From: Thermomicrobiaceae bacterium
GTDB taxonomy: Bacteria; Chloroflexota; Chloroflexia; Thermomicrobiales; Thermomicrobiaceae
Direction of reading: 5' to 3'
NCBI GenBank assembly: GCA_007122555.1
Contig: SKTL01000437.1
Location: 1-6,300 of the forward strand
DNA length: 6,300 nucleotides
Positions 6,040 through 6,300 of this stretch are shown here, one piece after another; position 1 is the stretch's first letter, and every line of letters begins with the position of its first letter. Below the pieces are notes generated by a model. It made no database searches. It was not told where the DNA came from and saw nothing but the letters and a program-made list of their open reading frames with translations. The translations under genes were made by a program, and so were the position numbers.

Positions 6040-6300
6040 ATGAGTGACAATCTGCCCGCCCTGCAAACGAGAGCCGACGATAGCCGGATCGCTCGCCAGG
6101 GACCGTCTGGCCGGTTGTCTGCATTCGGCGAATGGGTTGCGTCGCCGCTCGGCCGCGCTGTTGCGCAGGTATTGCCGGATGTCATCCGGATGGCGAACCG
6201 GCCGAAGGCGTCCGAATCGCGCCCGCTGTTCTCGCAGATCCTGCCGTCGTCAGACGGCGCGAGCGGTGTCACGTTGTCCGAGGTTGAAGTTGATGTCAAC
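6040..6300 (+). CDS. Unrecognised protein, N-terminal part (3' end outside window)
   Basis: An ATG at 6040 opens a frame that runs without a stop to the window end, giving 87 residues. GGAG at 6029-6032 is 7 bases before it, a good ribosome site. The sequence begins 'MSDNLPALQTRADDSRIARQ', continues with a probable amphipathic helix ('SAFGEWVASPLGRAVAQVLP'), and ends in 'GVTLSEVEVDVN', which may begin a beta-rich domain. There is no signal peptide or membrane segment so far. I do not recognise the family. It follows the CpXC gene by 47 bases on the same strand with no visible terminator, so the two are probably co-transcribed. Confidence 0.65.
   Translation, partial: MSDNLPALQTRADDSRIARQGPSGRLSAFGEWVASPLGRAVAQVLPDVIRMANRPKASESRPLFSQILPSSDGASGVTLSEVEVDVN

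Noticed and set aside
5399..6124. Minus-strand open frame of 241 codons, longer than the CpXC gene it overlaps
   Set aside because: It shows no recognisable domain. The plus-strand frame has paired CxxC motifs, family-specific segments, a ribosome site and a promoter.

Overview
The window looks like a bacterial chromosome of fairly high G+C content (roughly 60% by eye). The style of the histidine kinase (PAS-PAS-GAF-GAF-HisKA-HATPase, with a 'SHELKTPLTTVKGYGQIL' H-box) and the CpXC-domain protein resemble Chloroflexota of the Thermomicrobia/Sphaerobacter type. That placement is an inference from family resemblance, not from a marker gene. There are no RNA genes, insertion sequences, CRISPR arrays or phage genes.

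Layout: (1) 1-462 (+), the 3' end of an MlrC/M81-family metallopeptidase gene. (2) 571-3627 (+), a 1018-residue soluble multi-sensor histidine kinase with no adjacent response regulator. (3) 3628-3807, a gap holding a possible 37-codon ORF and an imperfect hairpin. (4) 3808-4551 (+), the most interesting gene: a 247-residue thioredoxin-fold protein of the iodothyronine-deiodinase-like family. Its reading frame crosses an in-frame TGA (4006-4008) at exactly the active-site selenocysteine position, and a hairpin with the features of a bacterial SECIS element follows at once. A standard gene caller would split it into a 66-residue fragment and a 168-residue fragment. (5) 4593-5141 (-), an NAD(P)H-dependent FMN reductase, convergent with the selenoprotein gene. 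(6) 5142-5443, a divergent intergenic region with a good sigma-70-like promoter and two inverted repeats. (7) 5444-5992 (+), a CpXC-domain zinc-ribbon-like protein. (8) 6040-6300 (+), the start of an unrecognised protein, probably co-transcribed with the CpXC gene and cut off by the window end.

How they work together: the selenoprotein and the flavin reductase are both probably redox enzymes, but they face each other and cannot share a transcript, so any functional link is speculative. If the TGA is read as selenocysteine, the host must encode SelA, SelB, SelD and tRNA-Sec elsewhere. None of these lies in the window.
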